Shown here piece by piece: positions 42,794 through 50,806 of a stretch of 64,000 bases of DNA (the first letter of the stretch is position 1; every line of letters starts with the position of its first letter). Source of the stretch: Modestobacter lapidis. GTDB lineage: Bacteria > Actinomycetota > Actinomycetes > Mycobacteriales > Geodermatophilaceae. The notes under the pieces were generated by a model. That model saw nothing but the letters and a program-made list of their open reading frames with translations, made no database searches and was not told the DNA's origin. The stretch lies in contig JABAKE010000020.1 in NCBI GenBank assembly GCA_019779905.1, positions 1 to 64,000 on the forward strand, given 5' to 3'. Position numbers and translations under genes: made by a program.

Positions 42794-44055
42794 GCGAGCT
42801 CGACGATGAGCGCAGCATGGCCGCGCTCGCGAGCGACGAGCGTCAGCGAGGAGCACTCGTGAGCGCGCGCGTCGTCCTCGAGGGATCCCGGTCGCACCGG
42901 GTCTGGCAGGGGACCGGCCTGCTGCTGGCGGCCCTGGTCGTGCTGCTGCTGCCGGTGCTGGTCAGCGATTTCCGGATCGGGCAGTTCAGCCTGGTCATCG
43001 CCTACTCGGTGGCCGTGCTGGGGCTGAACCTGGTCACCGGGTTCAGCGGTCAGATCTCCCTGGGCCACGGTGCCTTCTTCGGGATCGGCGCCTACACCAC
43101 CGCCATCCTGGTGACCGACCACGGCTGGGCGTGGGCGGCCACGGTGCCGCTGGCCGCCGTGCTCGGCCTGGCCCTGGGCTTCGCGGTCGGGGTTCCGGCG
43201 CTGCGGTTGCACGGGCTCTACCTCGCCGTCATCACCCTCGCCGTCGGCGTCGCCTTCCCGGTCGTGGTGAGCCAGCCGATCGGCCTGGCGCTGGGCACCG
43301 GCGGGGTCGCCGGCAAGACCGCCCGGATCAGCTGGGACAAGCCGGGCTGGTTCGGCCTGGACGTCTCCGACCGCGGGTGGATGTTCCTGGTGATGGCGGC
43401 CGTCGCCGGTCTGCTGTTCTGGCTGGCCACCGGGCTGGTGCGCAGCCGGGTCGGCCGGTCGATGGTGGCGCTGCGGGACAACGGCACCGCTGCGGCCATC
43501 TCCGGCATCTGGCCGGCGGAGGTCAAGACGGTCGCCTTCGCCGTCAGCGCGATGTACGGCGCGATCGGCGGGTCGATGTACCTGCTGACCACGCCCATCG
43601 TCAGCCCCTCGACGGTCGGGTTCACCGTCACGCTGCTGTTCATCACCGCGATGGTGCTCGGCGGCGCGGCCACCGTGTCCGGCGCCTGGATCGGCGGCCT
43701 GGCGATGGTCTTCCTGCCGTACTACACCGCCGAGTGGGCCGGGCAGATCCCGTTCCTGCGGAGCCTGACCGACCAACCGGGGCTGTTCGCCAACGTGATC
43801 TACGGCGTCGTCCTGATCGTGTTCATCTACTTCGTCCCCGGTGGACTGGTGCCGCTGCTCACCCGGCTGCGCACCCGCTTCCTCCGGATCGTCCCGCCCG
43901 AGGCCGCGGCCGTGGCCACCGACGCGGCCCCCGGCAGCGCCACCACCGCGGGCGAGCCCGACGGAGGCCTGGCCGGGCCGACCCCGGCCATCGGCGGGCA
44001 CCCCACGCACTCACCTGAAGCACCCATCCGTACCGACCAGGAGACAACTCGATGA
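42790..44055 (+). CDS. livM: ABC transporter permease LivM
   Basis: Up to 421 residues. About ten hydrophobic helices, with the LivM motifs YSVAVLGLNLVTGFSGQISL, GHGAFFGIGAYTTAILV, ALRLHGLYLAVITLAVGVAF and SMVALRDNGTAAAISGIWPA. The C-terminal ~60 residues are Ala/Pro/Gly-rich and cytoplasmic. Two starts are possible: the ATG at 42790 (GGAG site, overlaps the LivH stop) or the GTG at 42859 (GAGGAG site). The extra residues of the long form (MSELDDERSMAALASDERQR) are encoded by a repetitive GAGCGA-rich stretch and are not membrane-like, so the short form may be the ancestral one. Confidence 0.88.
   Translation: MSELDDERSMAALASDERQRGALVSARVVLEGSRSHRVWQGTGLLLAALVVLLLPVLVSDFRIGQFSLVIAYSVAVLGLNLVTGFSGQISLGHGAFFGIGAYTTAILVTDHGWAWAATVPLAAVLGLALGFAVGVPALRLHGLYLAVITLAVGVAFPVVVSQPIGLALGTGGVAGKTARISWDKPGWFGLDVSDRGWMFLVMAAVAGLLFWLATGLVRSRVGRSMVALRDNGTAAAISGIWPAEVKTVAFAVSAMYGAIGGSMYLLTTPIVSPSTVGFTVTLLFITAMVLGGAATVSGAWIGGLAMVFLPYYTAEWAGQIPFLRSLTDQPGLFANVIYGVVLIVFIYFVPGGLVPLLTRLRTRFLRIVPPEAAAVATDAAPGSATTAGEPDGGLAGPTPAIGGHPTHSPEAPIRTDQETTR
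42791..42858 (+). repeat. GAGCGA-rich mosaic stretch at the livM start
   Basis: Short related units (GAGCGAGCTCGACGATGAGC, GCTCGCGAGCGACGAGCG, CAGCGAGGAGC) are strung together between the LivH stop and the second possible LivM start. Such mosaics of GAGCG/CGAGC words are frequent between actinobacterial genes. Here the stretch stays open in frame, lengthening LivM. Confidence 0.45.
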
Positions 44056-45392
44056 CGAGAACGACCCGATCGCTGGCCGTCGCCGGTGCAGGCCTGCTCC
44101 TGCTCGGAGCCGCCGCCTGTGGCGACAGCAGGAGCGAAGGCACATCCGGTGGTGGCGGCGGAGGCGGACAGACCAGCGCCGACGGCCAGTTCACCGTCGA
44201 CACCTCCGCCTGCCCGGAGGGGGCCACCACCGAGCTGCCCGAGGGCGAGCCCATCCGGATCGGCACCAGCCAGCCGCTGAGCGGTCCGCTGGCCTCCGGC
44301 GGCGCGGCGAACGTGGCCGGCATCAACGCCGTCCTCGAGAAGGTCAACGCCGCCGGCGGGATCGACGGGCACCAGATCGAGCTCGTGGCCGAGGACGACG
44401 CCTACGACGCCGCCCGCGCGGTGAGCAACGCCCAGGCCTTCGTCGGTCCGGAGGACGTCTTCGCCAACATCGCCCAGATCGGCACGCCGCAGATCAGGGC
44501 GACCCAGACGATCTACGAGAACGCGTGCGTCCCGCAGCTGTGGACGATCACCACCGGCCCGGACTTCAACAACCCCACGGAGCACCCGTGGACGATCAAC
44601 GGCATCCCGTCGGCGCCGGTCGAGGCGCAGGCCATCGTCGACTACATCGCCCAGGAAGTGCCCGGCGGCAGCATCGCGGAGATCAAGGGCTCCGACGCGC
44701 TGTCCGAGGACTTCCACGCAGCCCTCCCGGGCCTGGCCGAGGAGGCCGGGCTGACCGTCCAGCCGACGCAGACCATCCCGGCGGGGGCGACGAGCATCGA
44801 CGCGCAGATCTCCGCCGCCGTCGCCGGCTCCCCGGACGCGATCGTGCTCGAGGCGCTGCCGAACTACGCCCCCGGTTTCCTCACCGGCCTGGCCCGGGCC
44901 GGGTACGACGGGCTCGTGGTGCTGAACTCCTCGGCGAACGGCGCCGGCCAGTGGATCACCCCGGTCGACCCGGCCGGTGACGGCGCGGTGGCCCCGCTGT
45001 TCCGCAAGGATCCCTCCGACCCGCGCTGGAACGACGACGAGGCCATGCAGGCGTACTTCGCCGATATGGAGGCCGCGGGGGAGACGGACCTCGCCCGCCT
45101 CGGCAACGCGCTCGACGGCTACAACTTCGCCACGCTGCTGGTGCAGAACCTGCGCGACGCGGCGGAGATGGAGGGTGGCCTGACCCGGGCGAACACCATG
45201 AACGCCGCCTGGAACATGGACATCACCCGGCCGCTCATGCTGCACCCGGAGGAGAGCACGAACGGTCCGGAGGACCCCTTCATCGCCGAGTCCGGTGAGA
45301 TCGCGTCGTACTCCTCGGAGACCGGCGGCTGGACCAGCGAGATGGAGTGGGACTACTCCGGCGAGAGCGCCGAGATCATCGGCCAGGAGTGA
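44052..45392 (+). CDS. ABC transporter substrate-binding lipoprotein (LivK-like)
   Basis: A 446-residue exported lipoprotein. MTRTTRSLAVAGAGLLLLGA followed by the AAC lipobox starts the protein, then a Ser/Gly-rich linker and a type-I periplasmic-binding fold: IRIGTSQPLSGPLASGGAAN, VNAAGGIDGHQIELVAEDDA and YDAARAVSNAQAFV. It presents the ligand to LivHMFG. The family binds branched-chain amino acids, amides or aromatic acids; context with a ring-cleaving dioxygenase and PobA favours an aromatic ligand (inference). The start overlaps the LivM stop by four bases. A strong terminator follows. Confidence 0.92.
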   Translation: MTRTTRSLAVAGAGLLLLGAAACGDSRSEGTSGGGGGGGQTSADGQFTVDTSACPEGATTELPEGEPIRIGTSQPLSGPLASGGAANVAGINAVLEKVNAAGGIDGHQIELVAEDDAYDAARAVSNAQAFVGPEDVFANIAQIGTPQIRATQTIYENACVPQLWTITTGPDFNNPTEHPWTINGIPSAPVEAQAIVDYIAQEVPGGSIAEIKGSDALSEDFHAALPGLAEEAGLTVQPTQTIPAGATSIDAQISAAVAGSPDAIVLEALPNYAPGFLTGLARAGYDGLVVLNSSANGAGQWITPVDPAGDGAVAPLFRKDPSDPRWNDDEAMQAYFADMEAAGETDLARLGNALDGYNFATLLVQNLRDAAEMEGGLTRANTMNAAWNMDITRPLMLHPEESTNGPEDPFIAESGEIASYSSETGGWTSEMEWDYSGESAEIIGQE

Positions 45393-45396
45393 TCCG

Positions 45397-45436
45397 ACGG
45401 GCCCCCGTCCTCCCGCCCGGGAGAACGGGGGCCCGT
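45397..45436 (+). terminator. Strong hairpin terminator after Liv operon
   Basis: ACGGGCCCCCGT (45397-45408) and ACGGGGGCCCGT (45425-45436) pair perfectly over 12 bases, and the loop holds a second stem, CTCCCG/CGGGAG. It lies 4 bases after the binding-protein stop and separates the dioxygenase/transporter operon from pobA. Confidence 0.88.
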
Positions 45437-45465
45437 GCTCTGCTCTGCGATCCGAGAGGTGCCGT

Positions 45466-46641
45466 GTGACCCCACCCCCCGGCGTGCCGGCCCGCACCCA
45501 GGTCGCCGTCCTCGGTGCCGGGCCGGCCGGCCTGGTGCTCGCCGCGCTGCTGGCCCGCGAGGGCGTCGACTGCGTGGTGCTGGAGCTCCGCAGCCGTTCC
45601 CACGTCGAGTCCCGGGTGCGGGCCGGCGCGCTCGAGCCGGGCACGGTGGCGCTGCTGCGCGAGCTGGGTGTCGGGGAGCGGCTGGATGCCACCGCAATGG
45701 TCTCCCACCAGTTCGAGCTGCGCATCGACGGAGAGCGGCACGTGCTGCCGGTCACCGAGCTGAGCGGGCAGCCGATGTACGTCTACGGCCAGCAGGAGGT
45801 CGTCGCGGACCTCGTCGCGCACCGGCTGGCGGCCGGCCATCCGCTGCTGTTCGAGGCCGAGGCGCTGGCCGTCGAGGGCATCGCGGGCGCTGCCCCGACC
45901 GTCCGGTACCGGTACGAGGGAGTCGAGCGGACGCTGACCGCCGACGTCGTGGTCGGCGCCGACGGCTTCCACGGCGTGGGCCGGCGGACCGTGGCGGCGG
46001 CCCGGGTGTTCACCCGCGACTACCCGATCGCCTGGCTGGGGCTGCTCGTCGACGCCCCGCCGTCGGGGCGGGACGTCGTCTACGCCTTCTCCCGGTCCGG
46101 CCTGGGGATGCACAGCATGCGGTCGCCGACGCTGACCCGGCTGTACCTGCAGGTTCCGGCCACCGACACCTTCGCGGACTGGCCGGAGGACCGGATCTGG
46201 GCACAGCTGCACACCCGGCTGTCGGCCGAGGGCTGGTCGCTGACCGAGGGCCCGGTACTGGAGCGGGCGATCGCCCCGCTGCGGGCCTACGTCTCGGACA
46301 CGATGCGGGCCGGCCGGCTTTTCCTGGCCGGGGACGCCGCGCACATCGTGCCGCCAACCGGCGCCAAGGGCCTCAACCTCGCCGTCCGCGACGTGCGGGT
46401 GCTCGCCCCCGCACTGGTGGCCCTCCTGCGCGGCGACCCCGCGCTCGCCGACGCCTACACGGCCACCTGCCTGCAGCACGTGTGGTGGGCGATGTCGTTC
46501 TCCTGCGGCATGGCCCGGCTGCTGCACGCCTCCGGCGATCCGTTCGAGGACTCGCTGCGCGCCGCGGAGCTGCGTGGCCTGGCCACTCGCGAGCCGGGCC
46601 GGCGGATGCTCGCCGAGGACTACTGCGGCGTCCGTCCCTGA
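45466..46641 (+). CDS. pobA: 4-hydroxybenzoate 3-monooxygenase (PobA)
   Basis: A 391-residue class A flavoprotein monooxygenase. VAVLGAGPAGLVLAALLARE binds FAD; LELRSRSHVESRVRAGALEP contains the PobA-type Arg-rich loop; VVVGADGFHGVGRR is the GD motif, and RLFLAGDAAHIVPPTGAKGL with NLAVRDVRVLAPAL closes the active site. Length and these segments match PobA closely; it adds a hydroxyl to 4-hydroxybenzoate to give protocatechuate. The GTG at 45466 was chosen by frame and the GAGAGGTG upstream. It follows a terminator, so it probably has its own promoter, though it supplies a ring-cleavage substrate to the upstream enzymes. Confidence 0.88.
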   Translation: MTPPPGVPARTQVAVLGAGPAGLVLAALLAREGVDCVVLELRSRSHVESRVRAGALEPGTVALLRELGVGERLDATAMVSHQFELRIDGERHVLPVTELSGQPMYVYGQQEVVADLVAHRLAAGHPLLFEAEALAVEGIAGAAPTVRYRYEGVERTLTADVVVGADGFHGVGRRTVAAARVFTRDYPIAWLGLLVDAPPSGRDVVYAFSRSGLGMHSMRSPTLTRLYLQVPATDTFADWPEDRIWAQLHTRLSAEGWSLTEGPVLERAIAPLRAYVSDTMRAGRLFLAGDAAHIVPPTGAKGLNLAVRDVRVLAPALVALLRGDPALADAYTATCLQHVWWAMSFSCGMARLLHASGDPFEDSLRAAELRGLATREPGRRMLAEDYCGVRP

Positions 46642-46687
46642 TCCGGGGCGCGCCGCTGCAGCCCGGCCCGCTGACATGCTGGCCCCC

Positions 46688-49681
46688 ATGCCCGACCCCG
46701 CCCTCCCCGCCGAGCTGCGCCGCCGGGTGCTCGCCGCCTGGACCGACTCGCCGGCCCGCTTCCGGGAGGACGCCAACGCCGAGGAGGACCTGGTCCGCGG
46801 TGGGTACCGCGACCGGCTGCTGATCGAGCTGGCCCAGAACGCCGCCGACGCCGCCGCCCGCGCCGGGGTACCCGGCCGGTTGCGGCTCGAGCTGGCCGCC
46901 GGACCGGGCGGCGCGGTGCTGCGGGCGGCGAACACCGGCACCCCGCTGGACGACGCCGGCGTGCAGGCGCTGGCCACCCTGCGGGCGTCGGCCAAGCGCG
47001 ACGAGCCGGCCAGCGTCGGCCGGTTCGGCGTCGGCTTCGCCGCGGTGCTCGCGGTCAGCGACGCCCCCGCGGTGCTGTCCACCGGCCGCTCGGTGCGGTT
47101 CAGCGCCGGCGAGACCCGGCAGGCCGTGGCCGGGGTCGCGGTGCTGGGCGACGAGCTGGCCCGGCGCGGGGGAGCGGTGCCGGTGCTCCGGCTGCCGTTC
47201 GACGCCGACGGCGCCCCACCGGCCGGGTTCGCCACCGAGGTGGTGCTGCCGCTGCGCCCCGGCGCGGAGGACGCCGTGCGGGAGGCGCTGACCGCGCTGG
47301 AGCCGGAGCTGCTCCTCGCCCTGCCGGGCCTGGCAGAGGTCGAGGTGGTCACCGGTGGCGCCGTCCGGCGGCTCGCCTGCGTGCTGTCGGTACAGCAAGC
47401 ACGCCTGACCGATGGCGACCGGGCGACGACGTGGCACGTCCGGCGGTGCTCGGGGGAACTGCCGGCCACGCTCGTCGCCGACCGGCCGGTCGAGGAGCGG
47501 GACCGCCGCGGCTGGACCCTCACCTGGGCGGTGCCCCTGGACGACGACGGCGCACCCCGCCCGCTGACCGGCCGCCAGGTGCTGCACGCCCCGACGGCCA
47601 GCGACGAGCCGATCTCGCTGCCGGCCCGGCTGATCGCGCCGTTCCCGCTCGGCCCCGACCGGCGGCACGTCGTTCCGGGACCGGTCACCGACGCGCTGCT
47701 CGCCGCCGCCGCCGGCGCCTACGCGGACCTGCTCGCCGAGCTCACCGCGGGGGGATCGCCCGACCCGGTGGTGCTCGACCTCGTGCCGGCGGCGGGGCTG
47801 GCCGCCGCGGAGCTGGATGCCGCCCTCGGCAGCGCGATCCTCACCCGGCTGGCCGCGGCCGCCTGGCTGCCGGTCGCCGGCGAGCAGTCGCTGCAGCGAC
47901 CCGACCGGGCCGTCGCGCTGGACGACCCGACCGAGGAGCGGGTGGCCGCACTCACCGGCGTGCTCCCCGGGCTGCTGCCGGCCGGCTGGGCCCGGCGCGG
48001 TGGCGCCCGCGCCCTGCGCGCGCTCGGGGTGCGGCGGGCCGGGCTCGCCGAGGTGGTCGAGGCGGTGCGCGGCGTGCGGCGCCCGCCGGAGTGGTGGGCC
48101 GCGCTCTACGCCGCGCTCGCCGACGCCGACCGCGACGAGCTCGCCGGCCTGCCGGTGCCGCTGGCCGACGGCCGCACCGCGCAGAGCCCGGCCGGCGTGC
48201 TGCTGGCCGAGGAGTCGCTCCCGGTGGCCCGGCTCGCCCCGCTGGGGCTGCGGATCGCCGAGCCGGCGGTGGTGGCCGGCGCGGCCCGGCGGGTGCTGGA
48301 GCGGCTCGGTGCGCAGCCGGCCACGGCGGCCGCGGTGCTGGCCGACCCGCAGGTGCGCACGGTGGTCGGGACCTCGCTGGAGCGGGCCGACGACGGCGGC
48401 GCCGACGAGCAGGACGTCGAGGACCTGGCGGTCGCGGTGCTCAGCCTGGTCGCCGCGGCCGGCCCGGCGCCGGGGGAGCTGCCCTGGCTGGCCGACCTGG
48501 CGCTGCCCGACGACGACGGCGGCTGGGCGGCGGCCGGCGAGCTGGTGCTGCCCGGATCGGCGCTGGCCGAGGTGCTCGAGCCCGGGTCGCTCGGCACCCT
48601 CGACACCGCCTTCGCCGCCGGGCAGGACCCCGGCGCGCTGCGGGCGGTCGGCGTCCTGGACACCTTCGCCCGCATCACCGCCGAGCACCCCGACGACCTC
48701 GACGTCGACCGCGCCGCCGACTGGGTGGACGCCGTCCTGGACCGGTTGCCCGCGGGCGCGCCCCCACCGGTCTGGCCACCGCTGACCGCGGTGCGCGACC
48801 TGGAGCTGGTGCGCGACTGGGCACGGGCGCTGCCGCTGCTCGCCGCGCTGCCGGCCGCGGCCCGGGCCGACGTCGACCTCGGCGGCACCGTCGTACCGGG
48901 CTACCTGCGCTGGTGGCTGCGCACCTCGCCGGTGCTCGGCGGCGAGCGGCCCGACCGGCTCCGCGACCCGGCGAGCACGCAGTTGCAGGGACTGTATGAA
49001 CCCGCTCCGCCGCTGGACGACGCCGTCCGCGCGCTGCTGCGGCCACCCGCGACCGTCGCCGACGTGCTGGCCGATGTGGAGGACGCCCTCGATCTGCTCG
49101 ACCGGCTGGGCGACCCGGCCCGGACGGTGCCGGCGCCGTTGCTGCGCAACGTCCACGCCCGCCTCGCGGTGGCGCTCGACGGGGTCGACGTCGTCCCGCC
49201 GGACCGGGTGCGGGTGGCTCCCACGCAGGTCAGCGCGGACGCCGTCGTCCTCGACGCGCCGTGGTTACAGCCACTGGTCCCTTCGGCCGTGGTGCCGGCG
49301 GGCGGTGCGCCGGGCCCGGTCGCGGACCTGCTGGACCTGCCGCTGGCGAGCGAGGTGGTGCGGGCGCGGGTGACCAGCCGGCCCGACCGGGAGCTCGGCT
49401 GGGCCGAGGTGCCCGGCGCGGAGCTGGCCGCCGCCCGGCTGGACGTGCCGGAGCTGACCGGCCGGGTCGCGGTGCACCGCCGGCTCACCGTGACCGGGAA
49501 CCGGGCGGTCGCCTGGTGGCCGGGCGACGAGGCCGACGCCGTGGACGGCAGCCCGGCCGCGCTGGGCCGCGCGCTCGCGTGGCGGGCCGGTGCCTGGCCG
49601 CTGCGGCAGGCGCTGGCCGAGGCCTTCGCGCAGCCCGACCGGGCGGCCGAGCTGGCCGCGGAGGACGCGATCTCCGGTTGA
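46688..49681 (+). CDS. Large sacsin/Hsp90-like GHKL ATPase domain protein
   Basis: A ~997-residue protein. The N-terminal ~250 residues are a GHKL (Hsp90/sacsin-type) ATP-binding domain: GYRDRLLIELAQNAADAAAR (N-box with Glu, Asn, Asp), AANTGTPLDDAGVQALATLR and SVGRFGVGFAAVL (G2 box, GxGF). The remaining ~750 residues are Ala/Leu-rich helical sequence with no enzyme motif that I recognise; QLQGLYEPAPPLDDAVRALL and WAEVPGAELAAARLDVPELT are representative. Similar proteins in actinobacteria are annotated as sacsin N-terminal ATPase-like or HSP90-like; function unknown, chaperone or stress role possible. The ATG at 46676 gives four more residues; neither start has a clear ribosome site. Confidence 0.8.
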   Translation: MPDPALPAELRRRVLAAWTDSPARFREDANAEEDLVRGGYRDRLLIELAQNAADAAARAGVPGRLRLELAAGPGGAVLRAANTGTPLDDAGVQALATLRASAKRDEPASVGRFGVGFAAVLAVSDAPAVLSTGRSVRFSAGETRQAVAGVAVLGDELARRGGAVPVLRLPFDADGAPPAGFATEVVLPLRPGAEDAVREALTALEPELLLALPGLAEVEVVTGGAVRRLACVLSVQQARLTDGDRATTWHVRRCSGELPATLVADRPVEERDRRGWTLTWAVPLDDDGAPRPLTGRQVLHAPTASDEPISLPARLIAPFPLGPDRRHVVPGPVTDALLAAAAGAYADLLAELTAGGSPDPVVLDLVPAAGLAAAELDAALGSAILTRLAAAAWLPVAGEQSLQRPDRAVALDDPTEERVAALTGVLPGLLPAGWARRGGARALRALGVRRAGLAEVVEAVRGVRRPPEWWAALYAALADADRDELAGLPVPLADGRTAQSPAGVLLAEESLPVARLAPLGLRIAEPAVVAGAARRVLERLGAQPATAAAVLADPQVRTVVGTSLERADDGGADEQDVEDLAVAVLSLVAAAGPAPGELPWLADLALPDDDGGWAAAGELVLPGSALAEVLEPGSLGTLDTAFAAGQDPGALRAVGVLDTFARITAEHPDDLDVDRAADWVDAVLDRLPAGAPPPVWPPLTAVRDLELVRDWARALPLLAALPAAARADVDLGGTVVPGYLRWWLRTSPVLGGERPDRLRDPASTQLQGLYEPAPPLDDAVRALLRPPATVADVLADVEDALDLLDRLGDPARTVPAPLLRNVHARLAVALDGVDVVPPDRVRVAPTQVSADAVVLDAPWLQPLVPSAVVPAGGAPGPVADLLDLPLASEVVRARVTSRPDRELGWAEVPGAELAAARLDVPELTGRVAVHRRLTVTGNRAVAWWPGDEADAVDGSPAALGRALAWRAGAWPLRQALAEAFAQPDRAAELAAEDAISG

Positions 49682-49702
49682 TGGACCCCGCCCGGCCCCC
49701 GG

Positions 49703-49765
49703 TGACGGCCCTCCTGCAGGGGCCCGTCGCGAGCCTGCGAGCGATGGGGGGCAGGAGGGTCCTTT
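49703..49765 (-). repeat. Intergenic hairpin repeat, copy A
   Basis: Stem arms CCCTCCTGC (49709-49717) and GCAGGAGGG (49751-49759) pair perfectly, extended by a G-U and a G-C pair. Read on the reverse strand it has the order GGACC, stem arm, CCCCC run, core CTCGCAGGCTCG, CGGGC, second arm, GGCCGTC, the same as copy B at 52474. It lies between the convergent ends of the GHKL gene and the Erm-like gene and probably terminates both. Confidence 0.75.
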
Positions 49766-50145
49766 CAGTAGTAGCGCGGGATGGCCTGCGCGCCGGGGGC
49801 GTGCCCGTGCCGGCTGTCGGCCCGCGGGCCGTGCCCGGCGGCCCGGGTTCCCGCTCGCGGTGCCTGCTCGTGGGCCAGCCAGGCCTGGTGCAGCGAGAGC
49901 CAGTGTGCCGCGGTGAGGTCGGCTGCCCGGGACGTCGGGGAGAGGCCGGCCGCGTGCAGCCAGCGGACCCCGGCGGTGCCGGGCAGCTGGCTGCGCAGCG
50001 CCGCGCCGAGGGCGGCGGACCGGGTGGCGCCGGGGGCGGCCAGCACCGCGTGCACCAGCCGGTCGAAGCCGGCGCGGGCCTCCTCGGGCAGCTGGCCGCG
50101 GGCATCGCCGGCCGGGCCGGCGGAGGCAGGAGTGGGGCGTGACAT
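49765..50145 (-). CDS. Small protein resembling only the C-terminal domain of Erm/KsgA rRNA methyltransferases
   Basis: A 126-residue protein. RAGFDRLVHAVLAAPGATRS, AALGAALRSQLPG and AGLSPTSRAADLTAAHWLSL followed by HQAWLAHEQ look like the helical C-terminal domain of Erm and KsgA rRNA adenine dimethyltransferases (family-type AGI-P-ARA-LT---W--L pattern). The SAM-binding Rossmann domain, which should precede it, is absent, and no remnant of it lies upstream. The C-terminus is a His/Arg/Gly-rich tail. The ATG at 50145 has GGAGA before it; an in-frame ATG at 50187 is an alternative inside a hairpin loop. An 11-codon ORF with an RLR motif lies upstream. It could be a truncated resistance gene or a stand-alone rRNA-binding protein. 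Confidence 0.5.
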   Translation of the reverse strand: MSRPTPASAGPAGDARGQLPEEARAGFDRLVHAVLAAPGATRSAALGAALRSQLPGTAGVRWLHAAGLSPTSRAADLTAAHWLSLHQAWLAHEQAPRAGTRAAGHGPRADSRHGHAPGAQAIPRYY

Positions 50146-50171
50146 GGGGAGTCTCCGGGAGGGCGGGTAGG

Positions 50172-50202
50172 GGCGTGCCCGCGACATCGGCGCGGGCACG
50201 CC
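50172..50202 (-). promoter_or_regulatory. Perfect hairpin in leader of Erm-like gene
   Basis: GGCGTGCCCGCG (50172-50183) and CGCGGGCACGCC (50191-50202) form a perfect 12-base stem with a 7-base loop between the leader ORF and the Erm-like start. The alternative ATG (50187) is in the loop. An attenuation role is possible; no U-tract follows on the reverse strand. Confidence 0.6.
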
Positions 50203-50283
50203 GGAAAAGGGGAGGAGCGGTCGCGGCCGGTCGGCAGCGGACCGGCGGACGGCGGGGCTGCTCGGCAGCGCCCGCGGATCAGC

Positions 50284-50319
50284 TCAGGGGGTGCGCAGCC
50301 GCAGCGAGGAAGTGCCCAT
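50284..50319 (-). CDS. Putative 11-residue leader peptide with RLR motif
   Basis: A short ORF reads MGTSSLRLRTP then stop. The Arg-Leu-Arg motif is the macrolide-dependent ribosome-stalling motif known from ErmD-type leader peptides (family knowledge). The start lies 7 bases after a TACGGT -10, so the transcript would be leaderless, common for actinobacterial leader ORFs. It precedes the Erm C-domain-like gene by 138 bases, with a stable hairpin between. Together these suggest a drug-responsive leader, but an 11-codon ORF alone is weak evidence. Confidence 0.4.
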   Translation of the reverse strand: MGTSSLRLRTP

Positions 50320-50326
50320 GCCGGGG

Positions 50327-50356
50327 ACCGTACGACGCCGGGTCGGCGGAGGTCGA
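50327..50356 (-). promoter_or_regulatory. Candidate promoter for leader ORF and Erm-like gene
   Basis: On the reverse strand TCGACC (50356-50351), an 18-base spacer and TACGGT (50332-50327) form a -35/-10 pair. Transcription would start at or next to the ATG of the leader ORF at 50319. Confidence 0.45.
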
Positions 50357-50373
50357 GCGGTTTACGGCGACGG

Positions 50374-50706
50374 TCAGGAGGCGGGCCGGTCGGTGGCCTC
50401 GCGTTCGGCGGCCTCGCGCCTGGCGGCGAGCTTGGCCTGGTGGGCGGTGTAGCGCGCGCGGTCCCGCTCGATCGCGTCGGCGTTCTTGACCCGGTGCTGT
50501 TCCCATTTGGCCTTGCGCCTGCGGGCCCGGGCCAGCTCGCGGGCCTCGAAATCGGGGTGCTGGTCGTAGGTGCTGCCCAGCGCCGCGACGACCACGCCGA
50601 TGCCGCCGAAGATCAGCACGCAGGCGCCGAGGATCGGGTCGACGAGGAACGCCAGGACGGTGAGGACGACCCAGATGGCCCCGGCGACGACGACCCGCTT
50701 CGACAT
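50374..50706 (-). CDS. Small membrane protein with basic cytoplasmic tail
   Basis: A 110-residue protein: two hydrophobic segments (VVVAGAIWVVLTVLAFLV and GACVLIFGGIGVVVAALG) in residues 4-44, then a highly charged Arg/Ala/Glu helix (ARELARARRRKAKWEQHRVK) to the end. It has the shape of a two-helix membrane anchor with a long cytoplasmic helix. No family recognised. It is separated by 18 bases from the promoter of the Erm-like leader downstream and could be read into it. Confidence 0.65.
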   Translation of the reverse strand: MSKRVVVAGAIWVVLTVLAFLVDPILGACVLIFGGIGVVVAALGSTYDQHPDFEARELARARRRKAKWEQHRVKNADAIERDRARYTAHQAKLAARREAAEREATDRPAS

Positions 50707-50806
50707 GCCACCAGTATCCGCCTGTTCTCCGACGGCCGACGGGCCTCCCCTCGGGAGCGGCCCGACCGCGCCCCGGAACCGGCCGGGCCGGCGCATGCTG
50801 GCGGGC

